From positions 124,001 through 188,000 of the forward strand of contig NZ_JACFXU010000018.1 in the NCBI RefSeq assembly GCF_014077625.1: a stretch of 64,000 bases of DNA, read 5' to 3'. The notes below the pieces were generated by a model. The model ran no database searches, was not told the origin of the DNA, and saw nothing but the letters and a program-made list of their open reading frames with translations. Shown in pieces: positions 34,922-44,558 of this stretch. The position numbers and the translations under genes are program-made. The stretch comes from Sediminihaliea albiluteola. GTDB lineage: Bacteria; Pseudomonadota; Gammaproteobacteria; Pseudomonadales; Halieaceae. Position 1 is the first letter of the stretch. Every line of letters begins with the position of its first letter.

Positions 34922-36070
34922 ATGGCAGACGCCTACATAGTAGATGCATTACGCTCACCCACTGGGCGCCGTAAAGGCGGTCTCTCTGAGGTTCACGGTG
35001 CCGATTTAGGCGCTCATGTGCTGCGTGCACTGGTGGAGCGCAACGGCATTCCCGACAACGAATACGACGACGTGATGTTCGGCTGTGTGGATGCCATTGG
35101 CCCGCTGGCGGGTGACATCGCTCGCACGGCTTGGCTTGCTGCTGGCTTGTCCGATGAAGTGCCTGGCACAACGATCGACCGCCAGTGTGGCTCCTCTCAG
35201 CAGGCGGTGCACTTTGCTGCCCAAGCTGTGATGTCTGGAGTTAACGATGTGGTCATCGCCGGTGGCGTACAGACCATGACCCAGATTCCGATTTCTTCGG
35301 CGATGATTGCGGCAGAGCCACTGGGCTTTTCCGATCCTTTCTCTGGCAGCCAAGGCTGGGTAGCGCGCTACGGTGATGTGCCGGTCTCTCAGTTTAAGTC
35401 GGCACAGATGATCGCTGACAAGTGGAACCTGAGCCGTGAGCAGATGGAAGCTTTTGCCCTGGAATCTCACACCCGTGCTCTGAAGGCGATTGCAGAAGGC
35501 CGCTTCGATCGTGAAATCGTCCCCATGAACGGCGTGACGATGGACGAAACACCGCGCAACACCTCGATGGAAAAAATGGCCGAGTTGCAGCCGCTGGAAG
35601 AGGGTGGCTCGATCACTGCTGCCGTTGCCAGTCAGACTTGTGATGCATCCTCAGCCATGCTGATTGTGTCCGAGGCGGCTCTGAAGCGTTACAACCTGAC
35701 GCCTCGAGCTCGCATTGCACACATGAGCGTGCGCGCTGAAGACCCCATTTGGATGCTGACAGCGCCCATTCCTGCCACCGCTTACGCGCTGAAAAAGGCT
35801 GGCATGAAGCTGGAAGACATCGACCTGGTTGAAATCAACGAAGCTTTTGCTTCGGTGGCCATGGCTTGGATGAAAGAGACCGGCTATCCCCACGAAAAAA
35901 TGAATGTGAACGGCGGCGCGATTGCCCTGGGCCACCCACTGGGTGCAACCGGCACTAAGCTAATGACCACTCTGCTGCACGAATTAGAGCGCACTGGCGG
36001 CCGCTATGGTCTGCAGACCATGTGCGAAGGCGGTGGTCAGGCCAACGTCACCATTATTGAACGCTTGTAA
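34922..36070 (+). CDS. fadA6: FadA6-like thiolase
   Basis: 382 aa thiolase. Nucleophilic Cys in [17 protein letters not shown] (about 90), [10 protein letters not shown], the NEAF motif (about 310), [14 protein letters not shown] (about 341) with the catalytic His, and the second Cys in [11 protein letters not shown] near the C-terminus. It should split a beta-ketoacyl-CoA in the lower HIP pathway; FadA6 is the counterpart in the mycobacterial KstR2 regulon. A 129-bp gap with small hairpins precedes it, so it may start a new transcription unit. RBS GAGAGGAAG is good. Confidence 0.83.
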   Translation: MADAYIVDALRSPTGRRKGGLSEVHGADLGAHVLRALVERNGIPDNEYDDVMFGCVDAIGPLAGDIARTAWLAAGLSDEVPGTTIDRQCGSSQQAVHFAAQAVMSGVNDVVIAGGVQTMTQIPISSAMIAAEPLGFSDPFSGSQGWVARYGDVPVSQFKSAQMIADKWNLSREQMEAFALESHTRALKAIAEGRFDREIVPMNGVTMDETPRNTSMEKMAELQPLEEGGSITAAVASQTCDASSAMLIVSEAALKRYNLTPRARIAHMSVRAEDPIWMLTAPIPATAYALKKAGMKLEDIDLVEINEAFASVAMAWMKETGYPHEKMNVNGGAIALGHPLGATGTKLMTTLLHELERTGGRYGLQTMCEGGGQANVTIIERL

Positions 36071-36083
36071 GGAAGAGATTGTT

Positions 36084-36971
36084 ATGACTGGGATTTGTGA
36101 AGGACGCGTCGTTATCATTACTGGAGCCGGTGGCGGCCTCGGCGCAGCACACGCTCGCGTACTGGCCTCTGAAGGCGCTAGCGTGATTGTCAACGACATC
36201 AACGAAGCAGCCGCCCAAGCAGTTGTCGATGAGATCACGGCAGCCGGCGGTTCCGCGGTAGTGAATACCTCTGACATCACTAATTACGACGACAGCATCA
36301 ATGCGGTTAAACAAGCTATCGATACCTTCGGCGGCTTGCACGCTGTGGTGAACAACGCTGGCGTCAACCGCGATCGCATGTTTGCTTCGATGACAGAAGC
36401 TGAGTGGGACACCATCATGGCGGTGCACCTGAAAGGCCACTTCTGCATCTCTTCGCACGCGGTGCACTACTGGCGCGGTCTGTCTAAAGAAGGCCAGGCA
36501 GTGGACGCACGCATCATCAACACCACCTCTGGTGCTGGCTTGCAGGGTTCTATCGGCCAATCTAACTATGCCGCCGCTAAGGCAGGCATCGCCGCGTTGA
36601 CTCTAAACCAAGCAGCAGAGCTAGGCCGCTACGGCATCACTGCGAATGCTTTTGCACCTGCAGCGCGCACCGGCATGACCACCGCTGTTGAAGAAATGGC
36701 AGCGCGCATGGCCAAGCCCGAAGATGGCAGCTTTGATTACTGGGCGCCGGAAAACGTTTCCTCGCTGGTAGCTTACTTGGTCTCTACAGACTCCAGTGAT
36801 GTCACTGGCCGAGTCTTTGAGGCCGAGGGTGGCAAAATTTCTATCGCTGATGGCTGGCGCACTACCCAAGGTGTCGACAAAGGCGCTCGCTGGGAGCCGG
36901 CTGAAGTGAAAGACGCTGTGGCCAAGTTGCTGGCTGAAGAAGTGCCTGCACAGAAAGTATACGGAACCTAA
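36084..36971 (+). CDS. SDR dehydrogenase, MFE2/HSD17B4-like (Rv3548c-type)
   Basis: 295 aa; the start after AAGGAAGAG is preferred to in-frame upstream codons inside the thiolase gene. NAD(P)-binding ITGAGGGLGAAHARVLASEGA (about 12-32), NNAGVNRDRMF (about 91), catalytic Ser in NTTSGAGLQGS and YAAAKAG (Tyr-X3-Lys, about 172). The C-terminal extension past 250 is longer than in small SDRs and resembles the hydroxyacyl-CoA dehydrogenase part of multifunctional enzyme 2. It likely oxidises a 3-hydroxyacyl-CoA intermediate. Confidence 0.82.
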   Translation: MTGICEGRVVIITGAGGGLGAAHARVLASEGASVIVNDINEAAAQAVVDEITAAGGSAVVNTSDITNYDDSINAVKQAIDTFGGLHAVVNNAGVNRDRMFASMTEAEWDTIMAVHLKGHFCISSHAVHYWRGLSKEGQAVDARIINTTSGAGLQGSIGQSNYAAAKAGIAALTLNQAAELGRYGITANAFAPAARTGMTTAVEEMAARMAKPEDGSFDYWAPENVSSLVAYLVSTDSSDVTGRVFEAEGGKISIADGWRTTQGVDKGARWEPAEVKDAVAKLLAEEVPAQKVYGT

Positions 36972-36977
36972 TCCACT

Positions 36978-38147
36978 ATGGAATTTACCTTTACCGACGA
37001 ACAGTTGATGATCCGCGATACGGCCGAGGCCTTTCTCGCGGAAGTGTCTACCAGTGAAGCGGTGCGCGCCGCCATGGTTACTGAAGCGGGTTACGACCCG
37101 CAACTGTGGCAGCGTGTCTGCGAAGAAATGTTCTGGCAGGCCATTCATATACCAGAAGAATACGGTGGTATGGGACTGGGCTATGTTGAATTAGTCGCCA
37201 TGCTGGAGCAGATGGGACGCTACCTGTTCTGCTCACCTTTCTTCTCTACCGTATGCCTTGGCGTTAACGCGCTGTTAGTGGCTGCTAATGACGAACAGAA
37301 AGCGCAGTACTTGCCGGAAATTGTAGCGGGTAAAACAGCGACCCTAGCCTTTGCTTCTGCCAACGGCGGCTGGGCCAGCGATAGCGTGACAGCGACCTTC
37401 AGCGCCACTGACAATGGTTTTGTCTTAGATGGCAGCTATCGCTATGTCACTGATGGCCACAGCGCAGACTTGCTCATCGTTGCTGCTCGTGAAGCGGGCA
37501 GCGAAGGTGAGCAGGGCATCAGCTTATTCGTGTTGCCGGCTGATAGCGCAGGTGTTAGCCGCCGCTGGTTGCCGACCATGGATCAAACCCGCAAGCAGGC
37601 CGAGCTGAATTTTGAGCAGGTCGCTGTTCCAGCCTCAGCGCTGCTGGGTGAGTCCGGTCAAGCCGGAGCGCAGCTGGAGCAAATCCTCGATTTGGCACGG
37701 GTGGCAATCGCCGCCGATCAAGTCGGTGGCACGCAGCAAGCGCTGGATATCACCGTGGAATATCTGCAGGAGCGCCAGCAGTTTGGCCGCGTGATTGCTT
37801 CTTACCAAGCGGTTAAGCACAAAGCGGCAGACATGATGTTAAAAGCCGAAGCAGGGCGTTCAGCACTGTACTACGCAGCTTGCGTGGCTGATGAGTCACT
37901 GCAGGGCGGCCCACTCGCGGACCAGCTCAGCGAGGCGGCAAGCATCGCTAAAGCTTACTGCTCTGAGGCCTACTTCTTTAATGCCGGCTGTGGCATTCAA
38001 TTGTTCGGCGGCGTGGGCTTTACCTCCGAGTACGACATACAGCTGTATTTCAAGCGCGCTAAATCCACTGAGACTTTTCTCGGCGATGCCAGCTGGCATC
38101 GTGAGCGCTTGGCACGACAGTTACTGGATGGGGAGAGTGCGGCATGA
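36978..38147 (+). CDS. Acyl-CoA dehydrogenase subunit
   Basis: 389 aa. TFTDEQLMIRDTAEAFLAEV at the N-terminus, IPEEYGGMGLGYVELVAMLEQMG (about 56-78), LQERQQFGRVIASYQAVKHKAADMM (about 255-280) and IQLFGGVGFTSEYDIQLYFKRAKS near the C-terminus. It starts six bases after the SDR stop, and its stop overlaps the next dehydrogenase start (ATGA). The coupled pair suggests a heteromeric alpha2beta2 enzyme like the FadE31-33 type; which subunit carries the catalytic base cannot be settled by eye. Confidence 0.82.
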   Translation: MEFTFTDEQLMIRDTAEAFLAEVSTSEAVRAAMVTEAGYDPQLWQRVCEEMFWQAIHIPEEYGGMGLGYVELVAMLEQMGRYLFCSPFFSTVCLGVNALLVAANDEQKAQYLPEIVAGKTATLAFASANGGWASDSVTATFSATDNGFVLDGSYRYVTDGHSADLLIVAAREAGSEGEQGISLFVLPADSAGVSRRWLPTMDQTRKQAELNFEQVAVPASALLGESGQAGAQLEQILDLARVAIAADQVGGTQQALDITVEYLQERQQFGRVIASYQAVKHKAADMMLKAEAGRSALYYAACVADESLQGGPLADQLSEAASIAKAYCSEAYFFNAGCGIQLFGGVGFTSEYDIQLYFKRAKSTETFLGDASWHRERLARQLLDGESAA

Positions 38148-39331
38148 AATTAAGTTTCAGCGCAGAAGACGAACAGTTTCGTGAAGAAGTGGCCTCTTGG
38201 CTGGCAGCCAACTTGGTCGGTGAGTTCGAGTGTGTCCGTGGCCGCGGTGGCCCAGGTGATGAGCACCAGCTGGTAGAGGAGCGCAAAGCCTGGGAGCGCA
38301 AGCTTCACGAAGGCGGTTGGACTTGCATTGGCTGGCCCAAAGAGTACGGCGGCCGCAGCGCCAGTATCGAACAGCAAGTGATCTTTAATGAAGAGTATGC
38401 CCGCGCCGGTGGCCCTGGGCGTATTGGCCACATTGGCGAGACCCTCGCCGGCCCAACGATCATCGCATTTGGTAGCGAAGAGCAAAAGGCTAAGTACCTA
38501 CCCGGTATTTTGCGCGGTGAAGAGTTTTGGTGTCAGGGTTACTCTGAGCCCAGCGCCGGTTCCGACCTGGCCAACGTAAAAACCAAAGCTGTGTTCGATG
38601 AAGCCAGTGGCAAGTGGCGCATCAATGGCCAGAAAGTATGGACCTCCCTCGCGCACGAATCTGAATACTGTTTTGTGATCGCACGAACTGATCCGCAATC
38701 CGTGGGCCACAAGGGCCTGGGCTTTTTCCTGGTCGCTATGGATCAGCCGGGGGTCACGGTACGTCCTATTGAGCAGATCACCGGTACTTCAGAGTTTAAC
38801 GAAGTATTTTTCGATGACGCTGAGTGCGATGCCAGCGATATCGTCGGGGAGCCGGGCGAGGGCTGGAAAGTCGCCATGGGCCTACTGGGCTTTGAGCGCG
38901 GCGTATCAACGCTCGGCCAGCAGATGCTGTTCCAAAACGAGTTCGATGCCATTATCAAGCTGGCTAAAGAGAACGGCGCAGCACAGAACCCCGCTTTGCG
39001 CCACCGCATAGCTGAGGCTCATATCGGTTTGCGCATCATGCGCTACAACAGCATGCGTATGCTCTCTGGCGGTGCCGATGGCAGCCTGCAAAAAGAAGCG
39101 ATGATTTACAAGCTGTACTGGGCCAGCTGGCACCGCAATTTGGGCAAGCTAGCGATGGATGTGATGGGTCAGGAAAGTGAAATACTGGAAGATGCACCCT
39201 ACGAGCTCAATCGCTTGCAGTCGATGTATCTCTTTACTCGCTCAGATACCATCTACGGCGGCACCAACCAGATTCAGCGCAACATTATCGCCGAACGTGC
39301 TCTGGGTATGCCCAGAGAGCCCCGCGGCTAA
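38144..39331 (+). CDS. Acyl-CoA dehydrogenase, full-length partner
   Basis: 395 aa. SFSAEDEQFREEVASWLAANL, GWPKEYGGRSASIEQQ, QGYSEPSAGSDLANVKT (about 128-145), INGQKVWTSLAHESEY, and C-terminal DTIYGGTNQIQRNIIAERALGMP. It is translationally coupled to the preceding dehydrogenase by a 4-bp overlap. The N-terminal part resembles the FadE30-type gene upstream, so the two pairs (at 32561/33746 and here) look like duplicated modules for two different dehydrogenation steps. Confidence 0.84.
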   Translation: MKLSFSAEDEQFREEVASWLAANLVGEFECVRGRGGPGDEHQLVEERKAWERKLHEGGWTCIGWPKEYGGRSASIEQQVIFNEEYARAGGPGRIGHIGETLAGPTIIAFGSEEQKAKYLPGILRGEEFWCQGYSEPSAGSDLANVKTKAVFDEASGKWRINGQKVWTSLAHESEYCFVIARTDPQSVGHKGLGFFLVAMDQPGVTVRPIEQITGTSEFNEVFFDDAECDASDIVGEPGEGWKVAMGLLGFERGVSTLGQQMLFQNEFDAIIKLAKENGAAQNPALRHRIAEAHIGLRIMRYNSMRMLSGGADGSLQKEAMIYKLYWASWHRNLGKLAMDVMGQESEILEDAPYELNRLQSMYLFTRSDTIYGGTNQIQRNIIAERALGMPREPRG

Positions 39332-39349
39332 ACAAGGGAAATTACTCAC

Positions 39350-40141
39350 ATGGCATTAAAAGAACCACCACCCTACGTCCCCGGTCACAACTTGCTGGCC
39401 GGTAAATCTGTGTTGATCACCGCTGCCGCCGGCGCTGGTATCGGTTTTGCCGCTGCCACTCGCGCTGCAGAAGAGGGCGCTCGCGCGGTGATGATCAGTG
39501 ACATTCACCAAGGCCGTCTTGACAAGGCTGTTGCGACACTGAAAGAAAGCACCGGACTGGAAGCGGTCTATGGCAAGATAGCAAACGTCACTGACGAAGC
39601 TGATGTGCAAGCACTGGTTGATGCAGCAGAGTCCCAGATGGGCGGTGTCGATGTGCTGATCAACAACGCCGGCCTTGGTGGCACCAAGTTGCTGGTGGAT
39701 ATGGAAGACGACGAGTGGTCGCGGGTGATTGATATCACCTTGACTGGCACCATGCGTATGACTCGCGCCATGCTGAAAAAAATGCAGCCCCGCGGTGCCG
39801 GTGTCATTGTTAACAACGCTTCGGTATTGGGTTGGCGCGCACAGAAAGAACAGTCTCACTACGCCGCGGCTAAAGCTGGCGTGATGGCACTGACTCGCTG
39901 TGCTGCATTGGAAGCTGCCGATCACGGCGTGCGAATTAATGCGGTATCGCCATCTATTGCCTTCCACGAGTTCTTGAAGAAAACCACTCCGATGGAGTTG
40001 CTGCAAGAACTGGCGTCAAAAGAAGCCTTTGGTCGCGCGGCAGAAGTCTGGGAAGTGGCCAACGTGATGATGTTCTTGGCCTCTGATTATTCAGGCTATA
40101 TGACCGGGGAAGTGGTGTCCTGCTCTAGTCAGCGGGCTTAA
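39350..40141 (+). CDS. ipdF: IpdF-like SDR dehydrogenase
   Basis: 263 aa. Unusual nucleotide-binding loop ITAAAGAGIGFAAATRAAEEGA (about 23-44), which is the form I associate with mycobacterial IpdF (Rv3559c, about 262 aa) rather than the common TGAxxGIG. NNAGLGGT (about 104), catalytic Ser in NNASVLGW and Tyr-X3-Lys in HYAAAKAG (about 167). It probably oxidises the hydroxyacyl-CoA formed during HIP side-chain beta-oxidation. It starts 18 bases after the dehydrogenase stop. Confidence 0.72.
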   Translation: MALKEPPPYVPGHNLLAGKSVLITAAAGAGIGFAAATRAAEEGARAVMISDIHQGRLDKAVATLKESTGLEAVYGKIANVTDEADVQALVDAAESQMGGVDVLINNAGLGGTKLLVDMEDDEWSRVIDITLTGTMRMTRAMLKKMQPRGAGVIVNNASVLGWRAQKEQSHYAAAKAGVMALTRCAALEAADHGVRINAVSPSIAFHEFLKKTTPMELLQELASKEAFGRAAEVWEVANVMMFLASDYSGYMTGEVVSCSSQRA

Positions 40142-40231
40142 GTAGCCGCCTAGAACAACAGGCAATGATTTACTAAGATCGGGAATATTCCACACACTCA
40201 AACGTAATCAACTAGTATATCGAGGATTCCA

Positions 40232-41434
40232 ATGAGAGAAGCAGTTATTGTTAGCACCGCTCGCACGCCGATCGGTAAAGCATTTCGCGGTGCCTTCAAC
40301 GACACCGAAGCGCCCGCGCTGGGCGGCCACGTCGTTCGTGCGGCAGTAGAGCGTGCCGGTGTTGACCCTAGCATGGTCGACGACGTCATCATGGGTGCTG
40401 CTGCTCAGCAGGGTACTCAGGCTTATAACCTGGGCCGCTTGTGTGGCATCGCCGGTGGCCTGCCCGACACCACTTCTGGTATGACCATGGACCGTCAGTG
40501 CTCCTCTGGCCTGATGACCATCGCTACCGCTGCTAAATCTATTATGTGCAACGAGTACGATGTCGCTGTGGCCGGTGGCCTGGAGTCCATCTCACTGGTG
40601 CAAACCAAGCACAAAAACAGCTACCGCAACGTGTCCAAAACCGTATTGGATATCTCTCCGCGGGCTTACATCCAGATGATTGAAACCGCTGAGATCGTCT
40701 CAGAGCGCTACGGCATCAGCCGCGATGCACAGGACGAGTACTCGCTGCAGAGCCAGCTGCGTACCGCCGCAGCACAGGAAGCAGGCGCATTCGACGATGA
40801 AATCGTGCCGATGACCGCGACTAAGGCTGTATTCAATCGCGAAACCAAAGAAACCACTTACGAAACTGTGACCCTAGAGAAAGACGAAGGTAACCGTCCT
40901 TCAACCACTCTGGAAGGTTTGCAGTCTCTTGAGCCGGTATTCAAAGGCGGCGAGTTCGTATCACAGGGCCAATTCATCACTGCCGGTAACGCCTCACAGC
41001 TTTCCGATGGTGCTTCTGCTTGTGTCTTGATGGACCGCCAGTTGGCAGAGCGTCAGGGCCTGGAGCCGCTGGGTATTTATCGCGGTGTTGCCGTGGCCGG
41101 TTGTGCACCAGACGAAATGGGTATTGGCCCAGTATTTGCTATCCCCCGCTTGCTGCAGCGTCACAACCTCACAGTTGACGATATCGGTCTGTGGGAGCTT
41201 AACGAAGCCTTCGCTTGCCAGGTTATCTACTGCCGCGATCAGTTGGGCATTGATAACGAAAAGCTGAACGTGAACGGCGGTGCGATCTCAATCGGTCACC
41301 CCTTTGGCATGAGCGGCTCGCGCATGGTCGGTCACGCGCTGATCGAAGGTAAGCGTCGCGGTGTGCGCTATGTAGTAGTCACCATGTGCATCGGTGGCGG
41401 CATGGGTGCAGCAGGTCTGTTTGAGGTGGCCTAA
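40232..41434 (+). CDS. Acetyl-CoA acyltransferase (thiolase)
   Basis: 400 aa thiolase. Nucleophilic Cys in [14 protein letters not shown] (about 90), NEAFACQ (about 328), [22 protein letters not shown] (about 350-371) and [14 protein letters not shown] at the C-terminus. It is distinct from the FadA6-like enzyme 5 kb upstream and more like general FadA-type degradative thiolases. A 90-bp gap precedes it; RBS CGAGGA. It is the last gene of the catabolic block and may release acetyl-CoA or propionyl-CoA from the opened ring product. Confidence 0.88.
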   Translation: MREAVIVSTARTPIGKAFRGAFNDTEAPALGGHVVRAAVERAGVDPSMVDDVIMGAAAQQGTQAYNLGRLCGIAGGLPDTTSGMTMDRQCSSGLMTIATAAKSIMCNEYDVAVAGGLESISLVQTKHKNSYRNVSKTVLDISPRAYIQMIETAEIVSERYGISRDAQDEYSLQSQLRTAAAQEAGAFDDEIVPMTATKAVFNRETKETTYETVTLEKDEGNRPSTTLEGLQSLEPVFKGGEFVSQGQFITAGNASQLSDGASACVLMDRQLAERQGLEPLGIYRGVAVAGCAPDEMGIGPVFAIPRLLQRHNLTVDDIGLWELNEAFACQVIYCRDQLGIDNEKLNVNGGAISIGHPFGMSGSRMVGHALIEGKRRGVRYVVVTMCIGGGMGAAGLFEVA

Positions 41435-41516
41435 GGCCTCACTCTAAGCTCCATGGCGGCGGCTTTGGCCGCCGCTGTGGTGGCAGCTTGCTGTGCTACA
41501 ATGGCGTCGTGTTGGG

Positions 41517-41540
41517 CTCGGCTTAAAGTCGGGTTTTTTT
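41517..41540 (+). terminator. Weak terminator between the steroid operon and gspE
   Basis: Arms CTCGGC and GTCGGG pair with two G-U pairs around a TTAAA loop and are followed by seven T. A stronger GC hairpin at 41456-41475 lies just upstream but has no T-run. Together they probably end transcription of the thiolase gene. Confidence 0.5.
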
Positions 41541-41561
41541 ACAATCGAATAGACGGCGTGT

Positions 41562-43307
41562 ATGAGCAAAATTGGCGAGCTGCTAGTTCAACAAAATAAA
41601 ATTTCTGAGCGGGATGTGGAACGCACCCTGCTAGCCCAGAATGAAATGGGCGACCTATTTGGCCAGGTCTTGGTCAAGTTGGGCTTGGTGTCAGATCTGG
41701 ATGTGGCGCAGGCCTTGAGCGAGCAGCTCGATATTCCTTTACAGGCGGCCGCCGACTACCCCGAACAAGCCATCAAGCTCGATGGCGTGGCGCAAGATTT
41801 CCTCTTTAGCAATGCTGTGGTGCCAGTTGCGCTTACTGATGAGACAGTGACCTTTGCTGCCACAGTGCCACAAGATCCTTTTATCGCCAAAGCCTTGGCG
41901 ATGGCTCTGGATAGGCCAGTTAAAATCGTGCTTGGCCTAGAGAGCGATATCAACAAAGCGCTGCAGCAACACCTGCAGGCAGATGACTCAGAGCAAGATG
42001 ACGAGCTGAGTGATCAGTTCAGCGGCCAGAGCGACGATGAGTTCATTGAGCACCTGCGCGACCTAGCCAGTGAAGCGCCGGTCATTCGCTTAGTGAACCA
42101 AATTATCCACCGCGCGGTGGATATGGGCGCCTCGGACATTCATATTGAGCCCTTTGAAGATGGGCTACAGCTGCGCTATCGGGTGGATGGCGTGTTGCAG
42201 GACTCCCGTGAAATGCCCGCGGCTAATTTAGGGCCAGCGATTGCCTCGCGCATTAAGCTGCTGTCGCATATGAATATTGCCGAGCGCCGCCTGCCCCAAG
42301 ATGGTCGTATTATGACCCGTGTGAAAGGGCATGAGATCGACCTGCGGGTGTCTACCATCCCCACTGTGCACGGCGAAAGTATTGTGATGCGCGTGCTGGA
42401 CCGGGGCAGTATCCGCCTCAGTCTCACCTCGATGGGCTTTAGTGAAGATACCCTCAAGCGCTATCAGGGCTTGCTCGATAGCCCCCACGGCGTGCTTTTG
42501 GTCACCGGCCCAACCGGCTCCGGTAAAACCACCACGCTGTACGCGTCCTTGGCATCGCTGGATTCAGAGAGCCTGAAAATCATTACCGTGGAAGATCCGG
42601 TGGAATACCAGTTGGATGGTGTGAACCAAATTCAGGTACAGCCCCAGATTGAGCTGAGCTTTGCCCGCGCCCTGCGCGCCATTTTGCGTCAAGACCCAGA
42701 CATCATCATGATCGGTGAGATGCGCGATACAGAAACCGCCCAGATCGGCGTGCAGTCAGCACTGACTGGTCACCTCGTGCTCTCAACCCTGCACACCAAT
42801 ACCGCAGCGGGCGCCATTACCCGCTTGGAAGACATGGGAGTCGAGCGCTATCTGATCACTTCCTCGGTCAACGGCGTGTTGGCCCAGCGCTTGGTGCGAA
42901 CACTCTGCAAACACTGTAAGACTGCAGTCGAATTGTCGCCGGAAGCTATCCGCCGCTACGGTTTAAAGCCCTTTTTAGCTGAAGGCCAAAGCAGCGTTTA
43001 TCAGGCCAAAGGCTGCGAACACTGCCTGCAGTCTGGCTACGCTGGCCGTACCTCCATTCACGAGTTGTTCGTGCTGGATGAGGCCATGCACCGAGTGATC
43101 ATGTCCGGTGCCGATGCCACCTTGCTACACGCGGCAGCGCGCAAGCAAGGCATGATTACACTCTACGAAGACGGGCTGCGCAAAGTCGTTAAAGGCGACA
43201 CATCCTTAGAAGAAGTGATGCGCGTCACCCAAGATCAGAGTGAGTCGGAAGACGAATCCGCTGTTGCTACTGCGCAACTCAGTGATCTTGAAAGTTCTAC
43301 GGTCTGA
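41562..43307 (+). CDS. gspE: Type II secretion ATPase GspE
   Basis: 581 aa cytoplasmic hexameric ATPase that drives pseudopilus assembly. N-terminal GspE domains (about 1-150) dock to GspL. The ATPase core has Walker A GPTGSGKTTT (about 316-325), the Asp box DPVEYQ, Walker B IIMIGEMRDTETA (about 384) and the His box STLHTN. A four-cysteine zinc element, CKHC (about 449) and CEHC (about 487), is typical of GspE/PilB. It is the first gene of an 11-gene operon whose order matches Xanthomonas xpsE-D. Confidence 0.96.
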   Translation: MSKIGELLVQQNKISERDVERTLLAQNEMGDLFGQVLVKLGLVSDLDVAQALSEQLDIPLQAAADYPEQAIKLDGVAQDFLFSNAVVPVALTDETVTFAATVPQDPFIAKALAMALDRPVKIVLGLESDINKALQQHLQADDSEQDDELSDQFSGQSDDEFIEHLRDLASEAPVIRLVNQIIHRAVDMGASDIHIEPFEDGLQLRYRVDGVLQDSREMPAANLGPAIASRIKLLSHMNIAERRLPQDGRIMTRVKGHEIDLRVSTIPTVHGESIVMRVLDRGSIRLSLTSMGFSEDTLKRYQGLLDSPHGVLLVTGPTGSGKTTTLYASLASLDSESLKIITVEDPVEYQLDGVNQIQVQPQIELSFARALRAILRQDPDIIMIGEMRDTETAQIGVQSALTGHLVLSTLHTNTAAGAITRLEDMGVERYLITSSVNGVLAQRLVRTLCKHCKTAVELSPEAIRRYGLKPFLAEGQSSVYQAKGCEHCLQSGYAGRTSIHELFVLDEAMHRVIMSGADATLLHAAARKQGMITLYEDGLRKVVKGDTSLEEVMRVTQDQSESEDESAVATAQLSDLESSTV

Positions 43308-43315
43308 GTCAGTAA

Positions 43316-44521
43316 ATGCCACACTTTAGTTACAAAGCTATCGGGCGAGATGGCAAAACAGTCGACGGCAGTATCGAAGCGGATGGGCTCGAGATCGCCT
43401 CTCGCCAATTGCGCAGCCAGGGTTTCACACTACTTAAGATAGAACCTGGCACGGGCGCCGCTGGGGCAGTGCGTAAAAGTGCTAAAGCGCCCGGTCGGCA
43501 GGAAGTCTTATCGATGACATCTGAGCTGGCGGTGTTATTGCGCGCCGGTTTGCCACTAGATCGCGCTTTAAAAGTGCTCATTGACATGGCTGCTGAGCCG
43601 GCGCTGAACGAGCTACTCAGCGAGCTACTCAAAGACGTCAAAGGCGGTAAAGCGCTGAGTCAGGCTCTGCTCGCTCACGAGCAGGTATTTGGCTCCTTTT
43701 ATATCAACATGGTGCGCTCAGGTGAGGCCAGCGGTCAGCTGTCCGCCGTGCTCGACCGCTTAGTAGAGTACTTAGAAAACGCCAAAGCCAACCGCGACAG
43801 CGTAGTATCAGCTCTTATCTACCCGGCCATCTTGTTGGTGGTGTCGCTGCTCTCCATCGTGTTGATGCTGGGCTTTGTGGTGCCGCAGTTTGAGAGTTTG
43901 TTTGAGGATATGGGGGAGGGGCTACCGGCTCTAACCCAGGCAGTGATCAGCGGTGCTGATTTTATTAAAGACTGGGGCTGGTTAGTGCTGATAGGCCTCA
44001 TTGGCGGTGGCCTATATTTGCGCAGCTGGCTGCGCACGGATGCTGGTAGGGCGAGCTTTCACCGCCGCTTGTTGAAGCTGCCGTTAGCGGGCGGGATTAT
44101 TTTTGAGTTTGAGGTGTCCAAGTTTGCACGTACTGTCGGCACCCTCTTGGGTAATGGCGTGTCCCTGCTCAAGGCGATCTCCATTGCTATCGACACCGTA
44201 GAAAACACCGTCATTCGCGATGCCTTAATGGTCTTGCCGCCAGCGGTCAAAGCCGGCCAGCGCATGTCAGTCGCGCTGGAGGAAACCGGTCTGTTTACCC
44301 CCATGGTGATACAGATGACTCGAGTCGGGGAAGAGTCAGGTAGCTTGGGGCACATGATGCTGGAATTAGCCAAGGTATTTGATGATCACGTACAGTCTGG
44401 GGTTAAGCGCGGCCTGACCTTGCTGGAGCCGGTGCTTATATTGGGCATGGGAGCGGTGATCGCAGTCATTATTATTGCTATTTTAATGGGTATTTTATCG
44501 GTCAATGATCTGGCAGCGTAA
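43316..44521 (+). CDS. gspF: Type II secretion inner-membrane platform protein GspF
   Basis: 401 aa polytopic membrane protein with the two T2SF repeats and three transmembrane helices (about 165-190, 215-233 and 375-398). Family motifs include LAVLLRAGLPLDRAL (about 70-84), MVRSGEASGQL (about 130) and the second-repeat copy MTRVGEESGSL (about 336). GspF connects the GspE motor to the pseudopilus. It starts eight bases after gspE. Confidence 0.95.
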   Translation: MPHFSYKAIGRDGKTVDGSIEADGLEIASRQLRSQGFTLLKIEPGTGAAGAVRKSAKAPGRQEVLSMTSELAVLLRAGLPLDRALKVLIDMAAEPALNELLSELLKDVKGGKALSQALLAHEQVFGSFYINMVRSGEASGQLSAVLDRLVEYLENAKANRDSVVSALIYPAILLVVSLLSIVLMLGFVVPQFESLFEDMGEGLPALTQAVISGADFIKDWGWLVLIGLIGGGLYLRSWLRTDAGRASFHRRLLKLPLAGGIIFEFEVSKFARTVGTLLGNGVSLLKAISIAIDTVENTVIRDALMVLPPAVKAGQRMSVALEETGLFTPMVIQMTRVGEESGSLGHMMLELAKVFDDHVQSGVKRGLTLLEPVLILGMGAVIAVIIIAILMGILSVNDLAA

Positions 44522-44558
44522 TGGCTGGGGTCTTTCATTAGGAACAGAGAGGTAAAGC

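Noticed and set aside
41456-41475. GC-rich hairpin (GCGGCGGC / GCCGCCGC) after the last thiolase gene
   Set aside because: No T-run follows, so it was not called as the terminator; the weaker hairpin with seven T at 41517-41540 was listed instead.
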